64,000 nucleotides of DNA from an uncultured Bacteroidota bacterium (lineage in GTDB: Bacteria; Bacteroidota; Bacteroidia; Chitinophagales; Chitinophagaceae): the NCBI GenBank assembly GCA_946479615.1, contig CAMLGR010000004.1:1-64000 (forward strand). Direction: 5' to 3'. Shown one piece after another: positions 51,225 through 60,400 of the stretch. The position numbers were made by a program, and so were the translations under genes. The notes below the pieces were generated by a model. That model saw only the letters and a program-made list of their open reading frames with translations, had not been told where the DNA came from and searched no databases. The stretch's first letter is position 1. Each line of letters opens with the position of its first letter.

Positions 51225-53717
51225 TTAAAATGCTTTCTTCTTATTCAATGCAATAATATTTGCCAGCAACCGGTAAGCGCCGGAAACACCCGCGGGCAGC
51301 TCCCTGAAAAATACAAGGCCGGTATACGTGAAATATCCTTTCCCGTATTTGGCAATTACAAGACTGCCTTCATCAGCGGCTTCGCCGGGATCATGCATGG
51401 AAAAGATAGTTTCGAATTTTGTTTTATCGAATCCTGAGGCATGATAGATACTGCGCTCCTGTATCCATCCCTTGAAATCATCCTGCGTGATCTTATTCGG
51501 AAAGTTCATCACGGGATGTTCGGGTTGTAAAAAAGTCACCGTTGCATTTTCATCCGTGACCCTTGTACGGGAGACAGTAAAATCATAAGGACCGATTTTA
51601 GCGCGAATGGGCCCGATATTATTACTCGTATTATATTGCACAATCAGGTTACCACCATTATTGACATACTGCATCAGCTTGTCATAATATTTATTCATCC
51701 ATTCATTGGTGTTGTAGGCACGTACACCGGTAATGATCGCATCATATTGTTCAAGATTATTACGGGAAAGTTCCTTATCCGTCAGCAACGTCACATCATA
51801 ACCCATCTGCTCCAGGCCTTCAGGCACTTTATCACCGGCACCGACTATATAACCAATCCTCTTATTATAAATAGCCAGGTCGAATGCACTGACGAATACT
51901 TTGGATTTTTTGAAATAATTGATATAGGGAATGTGGTTGTAATGAATCGACAGCAGGTTGCTGCCATATACATTGTTATCACTCCCATTCTTTATATACA
52001 CATTCCTTGCCACAGCAACACTATCCGTTACCGTGAAATCGTTCGACACAAATCCATCCTTACCGATCGATGCCAGGTGTTGTTTCAGGTAAGTTGGTGC
52101 GGTGTTGCCATCGATCAGCAGGGACGCATCATTGGAAGTAAATGCTTTAATAGCTTTGATCGTTACCGAAAAAGGCTTTGATTCTTTCCCTGTCTTGATC
52201 ACTACAGCAGGATTCACATCAACCAACACCGGTGGCACTACTACCAGCGGTTCATACAATTCCCCTTTTACAGGATCAGTGAATTTATACCGCACCGGTC
52301 TTGTAAACCGGAATGATTCGCCATTTATTTTTAGTTGAATCGAGGCTGAATACGCAGGATCGGCATCAGGCTGGCCAATTTTCAGCGGATCACTTACATT
52401 ATAATAGCCAGGCTCCATCTCTTTTTCCAGCCAGTAAGGTTGTGTTACTGCTTTGGAGGAAGGAACATAAAAAATTTTGGAAACATTATAGTTGGTATTC
52501 AGTCCCAGTTTTTGGGAAAATGCGCTATCGACACCATCAATTGTTATTTTTTCCAATGTGGCATCTACTCCCAGGCGGTTATTGAATGCAAAGTTGATAC
52601 GCACAGAATCTGTTTGTACGGCAAATTGTGTAAACGTACTTGCATCCATATACAAACCGCTGCATTGAGCGATAAGTTCTTTTACTTCATCCAGTTTCTT
52701 TGCTTTCCAATATCCATTTTCGAGTGCATTGATAGCTTTGTATAATTTCACCAATCCCGGTACTGATTTTTCAGGATGACCCAATTCAAAAGAAGAGATC
52801 AATCCATCGATCATTTTTGCAATTGCCGTACCACCTTTGATTTTATCCCAGCTGATATCCACTCCATCCATCAAATCTGTTTTGGGAATACTGCCTCCTG
52901 TCGTCGAAAAGTATTCCAGCGCCTCTCCTCTTGAGGTGGTAGCTCCAAAGCCCTGGCTTTTGTGCTGGCTGCGGCTCTCGGCAGCTATTTCACCATAACT
53001 TTTTCCCAGCAATGGATTATAACCGCCTACATTGATCTTTAGCTGGTCGTCGCGTTGCGTATTGGTGCCCCCAAAATTGAACGTGTTCCATAATATGCGT
53101 TTTGCCTGCCACGGTTTTACATAGGCCAGTTGTTCCGGAAAACGTTTGGGATCTGCAGCGGCGGTAAATGCTTCATTTGCGAGTATGGCGGAAGCGGTAT
53201 GATGACCATGACCACCTTCTCCGGTAGTAGGGAAACGGGTGATGATCACATCGGGTTGAAATTTACGGATCACCCAAACCACATCACTCAATATTTTTTC
53301 TTTATCCCATTTGGTAAATGTTTCTTCCGGCCCTTTGGAGAATCCAAAATCGAAGGCCCTGGTAAAAAATTGTTCACCGCCATCGATGCGACGGGCAGAT
53401 AATAATTCCTGTGTGCGGATCAACCCGAGTTCGATACCCTGTTCATCGCCGATCAGGTTTTGCCCGCCATCGCCACGGGTACAGGAAAGATAACCGGTGC
53501 GGTATAATTTATCTTTTGACAGGTAAGCGATCAATCGTGTATTCTCATCATCCGGATGAGCCGCAATATATAAAACGGAACCGAGTACATTCAGTTTCTG
53601 CAAACCCTGGTACATATCAGCCGAAGTATAATTGGCAGGTGCCTGCGAATGAACCGTGGCGGGTACAGAAAAAAGGAAGGAACATACGACAAGGCCAATA
53701 AAGCAGTTCTTTTTCAT
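51225..53717 (-). CDS. Secreted PIG-L family deacetylase with C-terminal GATase-like domain
   Basis: A signal peptide ends near HSQ (residue 25). The PIG-L zinc site is AHPDDE (53-58) with the third ligand in EGGHGHHTAS (about 167-176). The family removes N-acetyl groups from sugars such as N-acetylglucosaminyl conjugates. After an Ig-like middle region (about 480-610), the last 200 residues look like a class I glutamine-amidotransferase fold (KRIGYIVGAGDKVPEGLEQM, YDAIITGVRAYN), without an obvious catalytic triad. At 830 residues this is the usual long Bacteroidota form. It is the first gene of the run leading to the sodium symporter. Confidence 0.92.
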   Translation of the reverse strand: MKKNCFIGLVVCSFLFSVPATVHSQAPANYTSADMYQGLQKLNVLGSVLYIAAHPDDENTRLIAYLSKDKLYRTGYLSCTRGDGGQNLIGDEQGIELGLIRTQELLSARRIDGGEQFFTRAFDFGFSKGPEETFTKWDKEKILSDVVWVIRKFQPDVIITRFPTTGEGGHGHHTASAILANEAFTAAADPKRFPEQLAYVKPWQAKRILWNTFNFGGTNTQRDDQLKINVGGYNPLLGKSYGEIAAESRSQHKSQGFGATTSRGEALEYFSTTGGSIPKTDLMDGVDISWDKIKGGTAIAKMIDGLISSFELGHPEKSVPGLVKLYKAINALENGYWKAKKLDEVKELIAQCSGLYMDASTFTQFAVQTDSVRINFAFNNRLGVDATLEKITIDGVDSAFSQKLGLNTNYNVSKIFYVPSSKAVTQPYWLEKEMEPGYYNVSDPLKIGQPDADPAYSASIQLKINGESFRFTRPVRYKFTDPVKGELYEPLVVVPPVLVDVNPAVVIKTGKESKPFSVTIKAIKAFTSNDASLLIDGNTAPTYLKQHLASIGKDGFVSNDFTVTDSVAVARNVYIKNGSDNNVYGSNLLSIHYNHIPYINYFKKSKVFVSAFDLAIYNKRIGYIVGAGDKVPEGLEQMGYDVTLLTDKELSRNNLEQYDAIITGVRAYNTNEWMNKYYDKLMQYVNNGGNLIVQYNTSNNIGPIRAKIGPYDFTVSRTRVTDENATVTFLQPEHPVMNFPNKITQDDFKGWIQERSIYHASGFDKTKFETIFSMHDPGEAADEGSLVIAKYGKGYFTYTGLVFFRELPAGVSGAYRLLANIIALNKKKAF

Positions 53718-53883
53718 TACAACGAATTAGTTCACGAATATAAATGATGTTGGGGAAGCGGAAGTCTCCGGTTACATATATTAACATATCTGGCATTTGA
53801 GATGCCGGGCCCGGTGATAAGCGGGATCAGAATTTCCAAATGCATTTCCTTCCCTTCAGTAACTTAGCCCCTAATAAGAAGCT

Positions 53884-55599
53884 ATGAGAAAGAATTTCCT
53901 GCTGTTAACAATCGTTTATTTTCTGGCAGCCTGTAATGGAGCCATTACCCGTGATGCCTCTGCCATCGATCCCTACAAATATTCTGTACAAAAAACAACG
54001 ACCGTCAGTAATGGCGCCGTTGTATCGGCTCATGCATTAGCCAGTAAAGCCGGTGTGGAGATATTGAAAAGTGGTGGCAATGCGATCGATGCGGCTATTG
54101 CCACACAGTTGACCCTGGCTGTTGTTTATCCCGGTGCCGGCAATCTTGGTGGTGGTGGTTTTATGGTAGCCAGGTTGAGTGATGGTAAAGAGATCGCCTT
54201 GGATTATCGTGAAATGGCGCCTGGTCTCGCTACACGTGATATGTATCTCGGTGATTCCGGTATCGCATTGACAGAAAAAAGTCAGAATGGTCATTTATCA
54301 AGTGGTGTGCCTGGCACAGTGGCTGGTTTATTCGCCGCTGCCAAATATGGCAAGCTGCCCTTTGAAAAATTAATTCAACCTGCCATTGACCTGGCGGAGA
54401 AGGGATTTGTGATCACCGAACGGGAAGCCAATACCTTAAATAGTTTGCATGATGAATTGGTTAAATACAATACGGTGAGACCGGTCTTCCTGAAAGACAG
54501 TGTATGGAAACAAGGTGACACCCTGGTACAAAAGGACCTGGCAAAAACATTAACACGCATCAAAGAAAAAGGACAGGCTGGTTTTTATGAAGGAGAAACA
54601 GCTCAATTGATCGTGGAAGAAATGAAAAGAGGAAGTGGTATTGTCAGTTATGATGACCTGAAAAATTATAAAGCGATCGCCCGTGATCCGCATGTATTTA
54701 CCTATAAAGGCTATACGATCATTGGCATGCCGATGCCCAGCAGTGGTGGATTATTAGTAAACCAGATGATGAAGATGATCGAGAAAAAAGATATTGGTAA
54801 AATGGGATTTCAATCTGTCGATGCTGTACAGTTAATGGTAGAAGCCGAGCGCCGCGCTTATGCCGACCGTGCAGAATACATGGGCGATGCCGATTTTTAT
54901 AAAGTGCCGGTAAAGGCGTTGACCAATGAACAATATTTAACGGACCGGATGAAAGATTATGAACCGGGCAAAGCGGGATATAGTGCACAGGTAAAACCCG
55001 GTACTGTTACCGCGTATGAAAGCAAAGAAACCACTCACCTGAGTGTGATCGATAAAGAAGGGAATGCCGTATCCGTTACTACTACTCTGAATAATTCATA
55101 TGGCAGCCGCACAGTAGTTGGCGGAGCCGGATTTTTTCTCAATGATGAAATGGATGATTTCAGTATCAAGCCTGGCACACCCAATATGTATGGCGCGGTT
55201 GGTGGTGAAGCCAATGCGATCGCTCCGGGCAAACGCATGCTGAGCTCCATGTCGCCGACCATTGTTGTAAAAGATAATAAACCTTTTTTAGTAGCGGGTA
55301 CACCGGGTGGTACTACGATACCCACTTCCGTGTTTCAAACCCTGGTCAATATCATTGATTTTGGTATGAGCACTAATGATGCAGTCAATAAACCTAAATT
55401 TCATCACCAGTGGTTACCGGATAAAGTATTTGCAGAAAGAGGTTTTTCACTGGAGACAGTAGAGCAATTAAAAAAAATGGGCTATTGGGTAGATATGTCC
55501 GACGAGATCGGCCGGACAGAAGTGATAAAGGTATTACCCGATGGAAAATTTGAAGCCGTGGCCGATCACCGTGGTGATGATGATGCAGAAGGTTGGTAA
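53884..55599 (+). CDS. ggt: Gamma-glutamyltransferase (lipoprotein)
   Basis: The leader ends in LAAC (lipobox, C17), so the enzyme is membrane-anchored. GGT signatures: GGNAIDAAIAT (64-74), GNLGGGGFMVARLSDG and the autoprocessing site ETTHLSV, where T383 would become the nucleophile of the small subunit. Then GNAVSVTTTLNNSYGS and PGKRMLSSMSPTI follow. It cleaves gamma-glutamyl bonds, such as in glutathione. Length 571 is normal. Confidence 0.96.
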   Translation: MRKNFLLLTIVYFLAACNGAITRDASAIDPYKYSVQKTTTVSNGAVVSAHALASKAGVEILKSGGNAIDAAIATQLTLAVVYPGAGNLGGGGFMVARLSDGKEIALDYREMAPGLATRDMYLGDSGIALTEKSQNGHLSSGVPGTVAGLFAAAKYGKLPFEKLIQPAIDLAEKGFVITEREANTLNSLHDELVKYNTVRPVFLKDSVWKQGDTLVQKDLAKTLTRIKEKGQAGFYEGETAQLIVEEMKRGSGIVSYDDLKNYKAIARDPHVFTYKGYTIIGMPMPSSGGLLVNQMMKMIEKKDIGKMGFQSVDAVQLMVEAERRAYADRAEYMGDADFYKVPVKALTNEQYLTDRMKDYEPGKAGYSAQVKPGTVTAYESKETTHLSVIDKEGNAVSVTTTLNNSYGSRTVVGGAGFFLNDEMDDFSIKPGTPNMYGAVGGEANAIAPGKRMLSSMSPTIVVKDNKPFLVAGTPGGTTIPTSVFQTLVNIIDFGMSTNDAVNKPKFHHQWLPDKVFAERGFSLETVEQLKKMGYWVDMSDEIGRTEVIKVLPDGKFEAVADHRGDDDAEGW

Positions 55600-55624
55600 C
55601 CCTATAAAACAAAAATGCTTTTTT

Positions 55625-56170
55625 ATGACTACAGGAACTGAATTTTTACAAACATCGATCCGGAGGGTAAAATATTATAAGGAGCTCGCCGATCGCAGTT
55701 TTGCGCAATTACAGGATATGGATTTTCATTACCAGTTCAATGAAGCCTCCAATAGTATTGCCGTGATCATCCAGCACATGGCTGGCAATATGCTCAGCCG
55801 CTGGACCCATTTCCTGACAGAAGACGGAGAAAAGGAATGGAGACAGCGTGATGATGAATTCACCGTACATGATTACAGCAAAAAACAATTGCTTGAATTA
55901 TGGGAGAAAGGCTGGCGCTGCTATCTCGATGCACTGGAAGCATTGAAAGAAGATGACCTGCTTAAGACAATTTCTATCCGCCAGGAGAAGCTAACTGTGA
56001 TCGATGCGATCAACCGGCAACTGGCACATTATCCTTATCACGTGGGTCAGATCGTCTACATAGGCCGCATGATAAAAGGGCAGGACTGGGTAAATCTATC
56101 TATCCCGAAAGGACAATCGATAGCGTATAACAAGGGAGATCATGCGAAGGATCCGGGTGGTAAGCGTTAG
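55625..56170 (+). CDS. DinB-like protein (DUF1572)
   Basis: The chosen ATG at 55625 (MTTGTEFLQTSIRRVKYY) lies 25 bases after the ggt stop; the longer frame overlapping ggt is rejected. Three histidines at conserved DinB-fold positions, H51 (IIQHMAGN), H135 and H139 (LAHYPYHVGQI), would bind a metal. At 181 residues it matches DUF1572. DinB-fold proteins are often thiol-dependent transferases or hydrolases; its substrate is unknown. Likely co-transcribed with ggt, which acts on glutathione-type thiols, so a thiol link is conceivable. Confidence 0.88.
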   Translation: MTTGTEFLQTSIRRVKYYKELADRSFAQLQDMDFHYQFNEASNSIAVIIQHMAGNMLSRWTHFLTEDGEKEWRQRDDEFTVHDYSKKQLLELWEKGWRCYLDALEALKEDDLLKTISIRQEKLTVIDAINRQLAHYPYHVGQIVYIGRMIKGQDWVNLSIPKGQSIAYNKGDHAKDPGGKR

Positions 56171-56310
56171 GTGGTGGATGTCAGGTGTTAAGTGTTAGGT
56201 GCTAAGTTTAAAATTTTAAATGATTTGCCGGCCGGCATTCACCTAACATCTAAAATTTAAACCCTAAGACTTAACACCCAACACCTAAAACCTAACATCT
56301 CCCTCCTCCG
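56169..56310. repeat. Inverted repeat, family C copy 2
   Basis: GGTGTTAAGTGTTAGGTGCT and AAGTTTAAAATTTTAAATG on the left face CACCTAACATCTAAAATTTA and ACTTAACACCCAACACCTAA on the right around GCCGGCCGGC. The arms are long but tolerate several mismatches. It resembles the outer repeat at 16541-16808. The 299-base gap to 56470 holds nothing else clear. Confidence 0.6.
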
Positions 56311-56469
56311 CTTTCAAATACAAAGTTTGCTTTCCCCGATTTAATTTTTACTTTTGCGACCTGTTACTACCAACTATATTCCAAAGAAGGGATCTATACC
56401 TGTGCAAGCGCCTTCCGGTGATCAATATGAATGACCCGGTACCTACTTAATATAACAGCGATCTCATTT

Positions 56470-57144
56470 ATGAAGAAAATCATTGTACTGATTATACTTA
56501 CCGGTATATCACTGGACATTCTTGCACAGACACAGCTCGGCATCTTTGCAGGTCCGCAAATGACCACCGCCCGCTACAGTATTTATTCCAAAAAACAAAC
56601 CACCACCGCCAAATATGGCTTCCAGGCAGGTGTGGGCATGAAGATCCCTTTTGATGTGAACCTTTTTTTTGCACCCGCTGCTTTCTACAGCATGAAAGGT
56701 TATAAAGTGGATTTCAACCGGCCGGCATTCCCTCCCGATACCACGGCAATCGATAACAATACCACGATCCATACATTCGAACTGGCTTTTTTGCTGCAGT
56801 ACGATTTTGGGAAAAGCGCTGATCATTTTTTCCTGAAACTGGGACCTTCCCTCGACTTTCAATTATTTGGTAAAGAGAAATTCAATACGAAGAACAATAC
56901 GACCGTCAGCAGGAATATGACTTTCGATTTTGCAAATTATGGTCATTATGCAGCCAGTATGTTGTTATATTTTGGATACGAGACCGGAAACGGGTTGTCG
57001 TTTACGGCACAATACACCCACGGATTGGGTAGTATCAACAATGCAGACAATGGTCCGAGTATCAGGCACCGTGTTTATGGATTGTCGGTCGGGAAATATA
57101 TCAACAGGAAAAAGACCGTTATCAACACGGCCAATAAAGAATAG
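56470..57144 (+). CDS. Outer-membrane beta-barrel protein
   Basis: ATG 56470 (MKKIIVLIILTG) starts a signal peptide ending in LAQ; an upstream start in the frame is rejected. The mature part of about 205 residues alternates polar/aromatic strands (GIFAGPQMTTARYSIY, FFAPAAFYSMKGYKV, FTAQYTHGLGSI, HRVYGLSVGKYI) and looks like a small eight- or ten-strand outer-membrane barrel of the PorT/OmpW sort. Function unknown. Confidence 0.85.
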   Translation: MKKIIVLIILTGISLDILAQTQLGIFAGPQMTTARYSIYSKKQTTTAKYGFQAGVGMKIPFDVNLFFAPAAFYSMKGYKVDFNRPAFPPDTTAIDNNTTIHTFELAFLLQYDFGKSADHFFLKLGPSLDFQLFGKEKFNTKNNTTVSRNMTFDFANYGHYAASMLLYFGYETGNGLSFTAQYTHGLGSINNADNGPSIRHRVYGLSVGKYINRKKTVINTANKE

Positions 57145-57474
57145 CAGCTTTTCTGACCGGTTCCGGGACTGTCTTCAATGGCGTGAATACCAATCTCATA
57201 CACTTTAACTCCCTTGCTTTTCAACAACTTAGCATTGACCCCGGCATCGTAATTACCCGCTGCCCGGGAAAGATAAAATGCCTCGTACATTTGCATTTTT
57301 CAGGTTTTGCAGTATCTTTATCGCCTGCTTAATCCAAAGAAGGTAATACTGACCTTCGCATTCCCATTTCCGATGACTTACCATCACTAACTCAATATCC
57401 CTTCTAAGATCATTTCGTTTGATATCCTGTACAATTTCCACTTGAATTTTTTTTCTAAGCCCCAAAAACTGAGC
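57145..57474. other. Intergenic gap without a supportable gene
   Basis: Two overlapping minus-strand frames (57075-57296, 57253-57465) cross this gap but overlap the end of the barrel gene and show no family features. No promoter or repeat arms were recognised. Confidence 0.35.
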
Positions 57475-60400
57475 ATGAAAGGGATATTAAACACGTGTAC
57501 CTATCGGAAGCATTATGCATTGTTGTGCTGTGCCCTATTGACATTTCTATTTTCTACAGCCCAAAACCCGATCGTAACAGAAAATGCGCTTACTGGTAAC
57601 CCATCGACTGAATGGGATATAACCGGTGGAGCAGGTGATCTTTCTATACAGGGATTCGCTACTGATATCAGTGTGAACAAAGGCGAAACTGTACATTTCA
57701 AGATCAAAACAGATGCGAACGATTATACGATCGACATCTATCGTATTGGATATTATAACGGCGATGGCGCCAGGAAATGGGGAACCGGTGTTGTCACCGC
57801 TACCCTTCCGCAGGTGCAGCCTGACCCGATCGAAGATACTACCGGCCTGGTAGATTGTGGCAACTGGAATGAATCCGCTCATTGGGATGTTCCTGCCAAT
57901 GCCGTCTCCGGAATATACATTGCCAAACTTACACGCACCGACAACAGTGGCTCCAGTCACATCGTGTTCATCGTAAGGGATGATGCCAGCACAGCCCCTC
58001 TTTATTTCCAAACTTCAGACGCAACCTGGCAGGCTTACAATGTGTATGGCGGTAATAGTTTGTATGTAGGTACTACTTCCCTGCCCAACGGGCATGCTTC
58101 GAGGGTCAGTTATAACCGCCCGTTCGTTACCCGTAATGGCGGCGGCGGCGGTGGTGTTTTACAGGATTGGTTATTCAATGCCGAATACCCGATGATCCGC
58201 TTCCTGGAACGCAATGGTTACGATATCAGCTATACCACCAATATCGATGTAGCACGAAGTGGTAACCTGATCCTGAATCACAAAGTATTTTTATCTGTAG
58301 GTCACGATGAATACTGGTCATCCGAACAAAGAAACAGTGTGGAAGCTGCGCGCAATGCCGGTATTCACCTGGCTTTTTTCAGTGGCAATGAAATATACTG
58401 GAAAACAAGATGGGAGAACAGCACCGACGCCTCGAATACTCCTTACCGAACACTGGTATGTTATAAAGAAGGTACAGTAGGTGAAGCCGTTTGCGGATCC
58501 AAGTGTGATCCTACTCCTGTATGGACCGGTTTATGGAGACAGGGATGTTCTTTCCCTTCCGGTGGCGGTTGCTTACCTGAAAATGCATTGAGCGGTCAGA
58601 TCAGTTGGGATGGAACTACCGGTGCCATAAAAGTACCGGCCCGTTATAAGAATTTACGTTTCTGGCGCAATACAAATATCACTTCACTCACCTCTGAATC
58701 GGATGCCACGTTCCCGATGGGCACTTTAGGGTATGAGTGGGATTGGGAACAGTTCCCCAACAGCAATCCTCCGGGACGTTTTACTTTATCCAGCACTACC
58801 CTGAATGGCAAGACGCATAAATTATCATTGTACCGCCATTCGAGTGGTGCATTGGTATTTGGTGCCGGTACTATTCAATGGGCATGGGGACTTGACAGTG
58901 TACATGATGGTGGAAACCTCCCGGCCGATCTGCGTATGCAACAGGCAACGATCAACGTGCTGGCAGATATGGAAGTACAGCCGGCTACCCTGCAATCGAA
59001 TTTAATTCCTGCTACGGCTTCCACAGACCATACAGCTCCGCAAGCGGCTATTGCCACACCTTCGAATGGAGTGAACATTGTCGCCGGTACATTGACAACG
59101 ATCAGCGGAACAGCTACCGATGTGGGTGGTATCGTGGCTTCGATCGAGATATCAGTTGATGGAGGTATAACCTGGCAGAAAGCAAGCGGTACTGCCAACT
59201 GGACCTTTTCATGGACACCGAACACGACCGGAACAGTGGTGATCAAAGTAAGAGGTGTCGATGATTCAGGAAATATCGAAGCAGCCGGTACAGCTCCATC
59301 AAACAATGCCATCAGCATTACGATTATTGACGCCATCTGTCCCTGCTCTATTTTTAAATTGACAGATACACCGCAAACAACCAATGTTTTTGATAATGTA
59401 GCCGGTGTTGAAGTGGGTGTGAAATTCAAATCAACTTCCAACGGGTATATTACAGGTCTTCGTTTTTACAAAAGCAGCAACGATACCGGCGAACATATCG
59501 GTACGCTTTGGGCTGCTGATGGTACGCTGATCGCGCAGGCTACTTTCCAGAATGAAACGGCATCGGGTTGGCAACAGGCATCTTTTGGTGCACCCGTTGC
59601 CATCACAGCAGGCACTACCTATGTGGCTTCTTATAACAGCCCGACAGGATATTATTCTGAAACTTCAGGTTATTTCTCCGGTGAGAATATTGAAAGCCCG
59701 CCACTGGTAGGCTTATCCGCAGCAGAAGCAACCGATAATAAAAATGGGGTATTCATCTACGCCACTACATCTACCTTCCCTACCGAAGCCTTTAATGATG
59801 GAAATTATTGGGTAGATGTTATTTTCAATAATACAGTAGGTCCCGATGTAACACCACCTGTTGTCACATCTACATCACCCGTGAACTTTGCCACACAGGT
59901 AGAGATCAATAAAACGGTGCATGTACAGTTCAATGAATTTATTGACCTGTCTACTGTCAACAGCAGCACGTTCCAATTAAAGAACAGCGCCAATGTTGTT
60001 GTGCCTTCCACGATAACCGTAGCACAATCTTCCGCCGTATTGACCCCGACATCTTTATTGACACATTCGGATGTTTATACTGCTACCCTGAAAGGCGGAC
60101 CTTCAGGAATAAAAGACCTGGCCGGCAATAACCTCGCAAATGATTATTCCTGGTCATTTACCGTGAATGATCCTCCGCCGCTTCCTCCTACTTCAGGACC
60201 GGGTGGGCCGATACTCGTTATTACTTCAGCAGCCAACCCATTCAGCGCTTATGCAGTAGAAATATTACGTGCAGAAGGATTGAATGAATTTGCTTCGAAA
60301 GATATTTCCACTGTCGATGCTACCGTGTTAAGTACTTACCAGGTAGTGATACTGGGTGAAATGACAGTGAATGCAGCACAGGCTACCATGTTTGAAGATT

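Noticed and set aside
51636..52181. 181-codon frame antisense to the PIG-L gene
   Set aside because: Shadow frame; the sense strand shows clear domain conservation.
57075..57465. Two overlapping minus-strand frames of 73 and 70 codons
   Set aside because: They overlap each other and the end of the barrel gene, have no start context and no recognisable motif.
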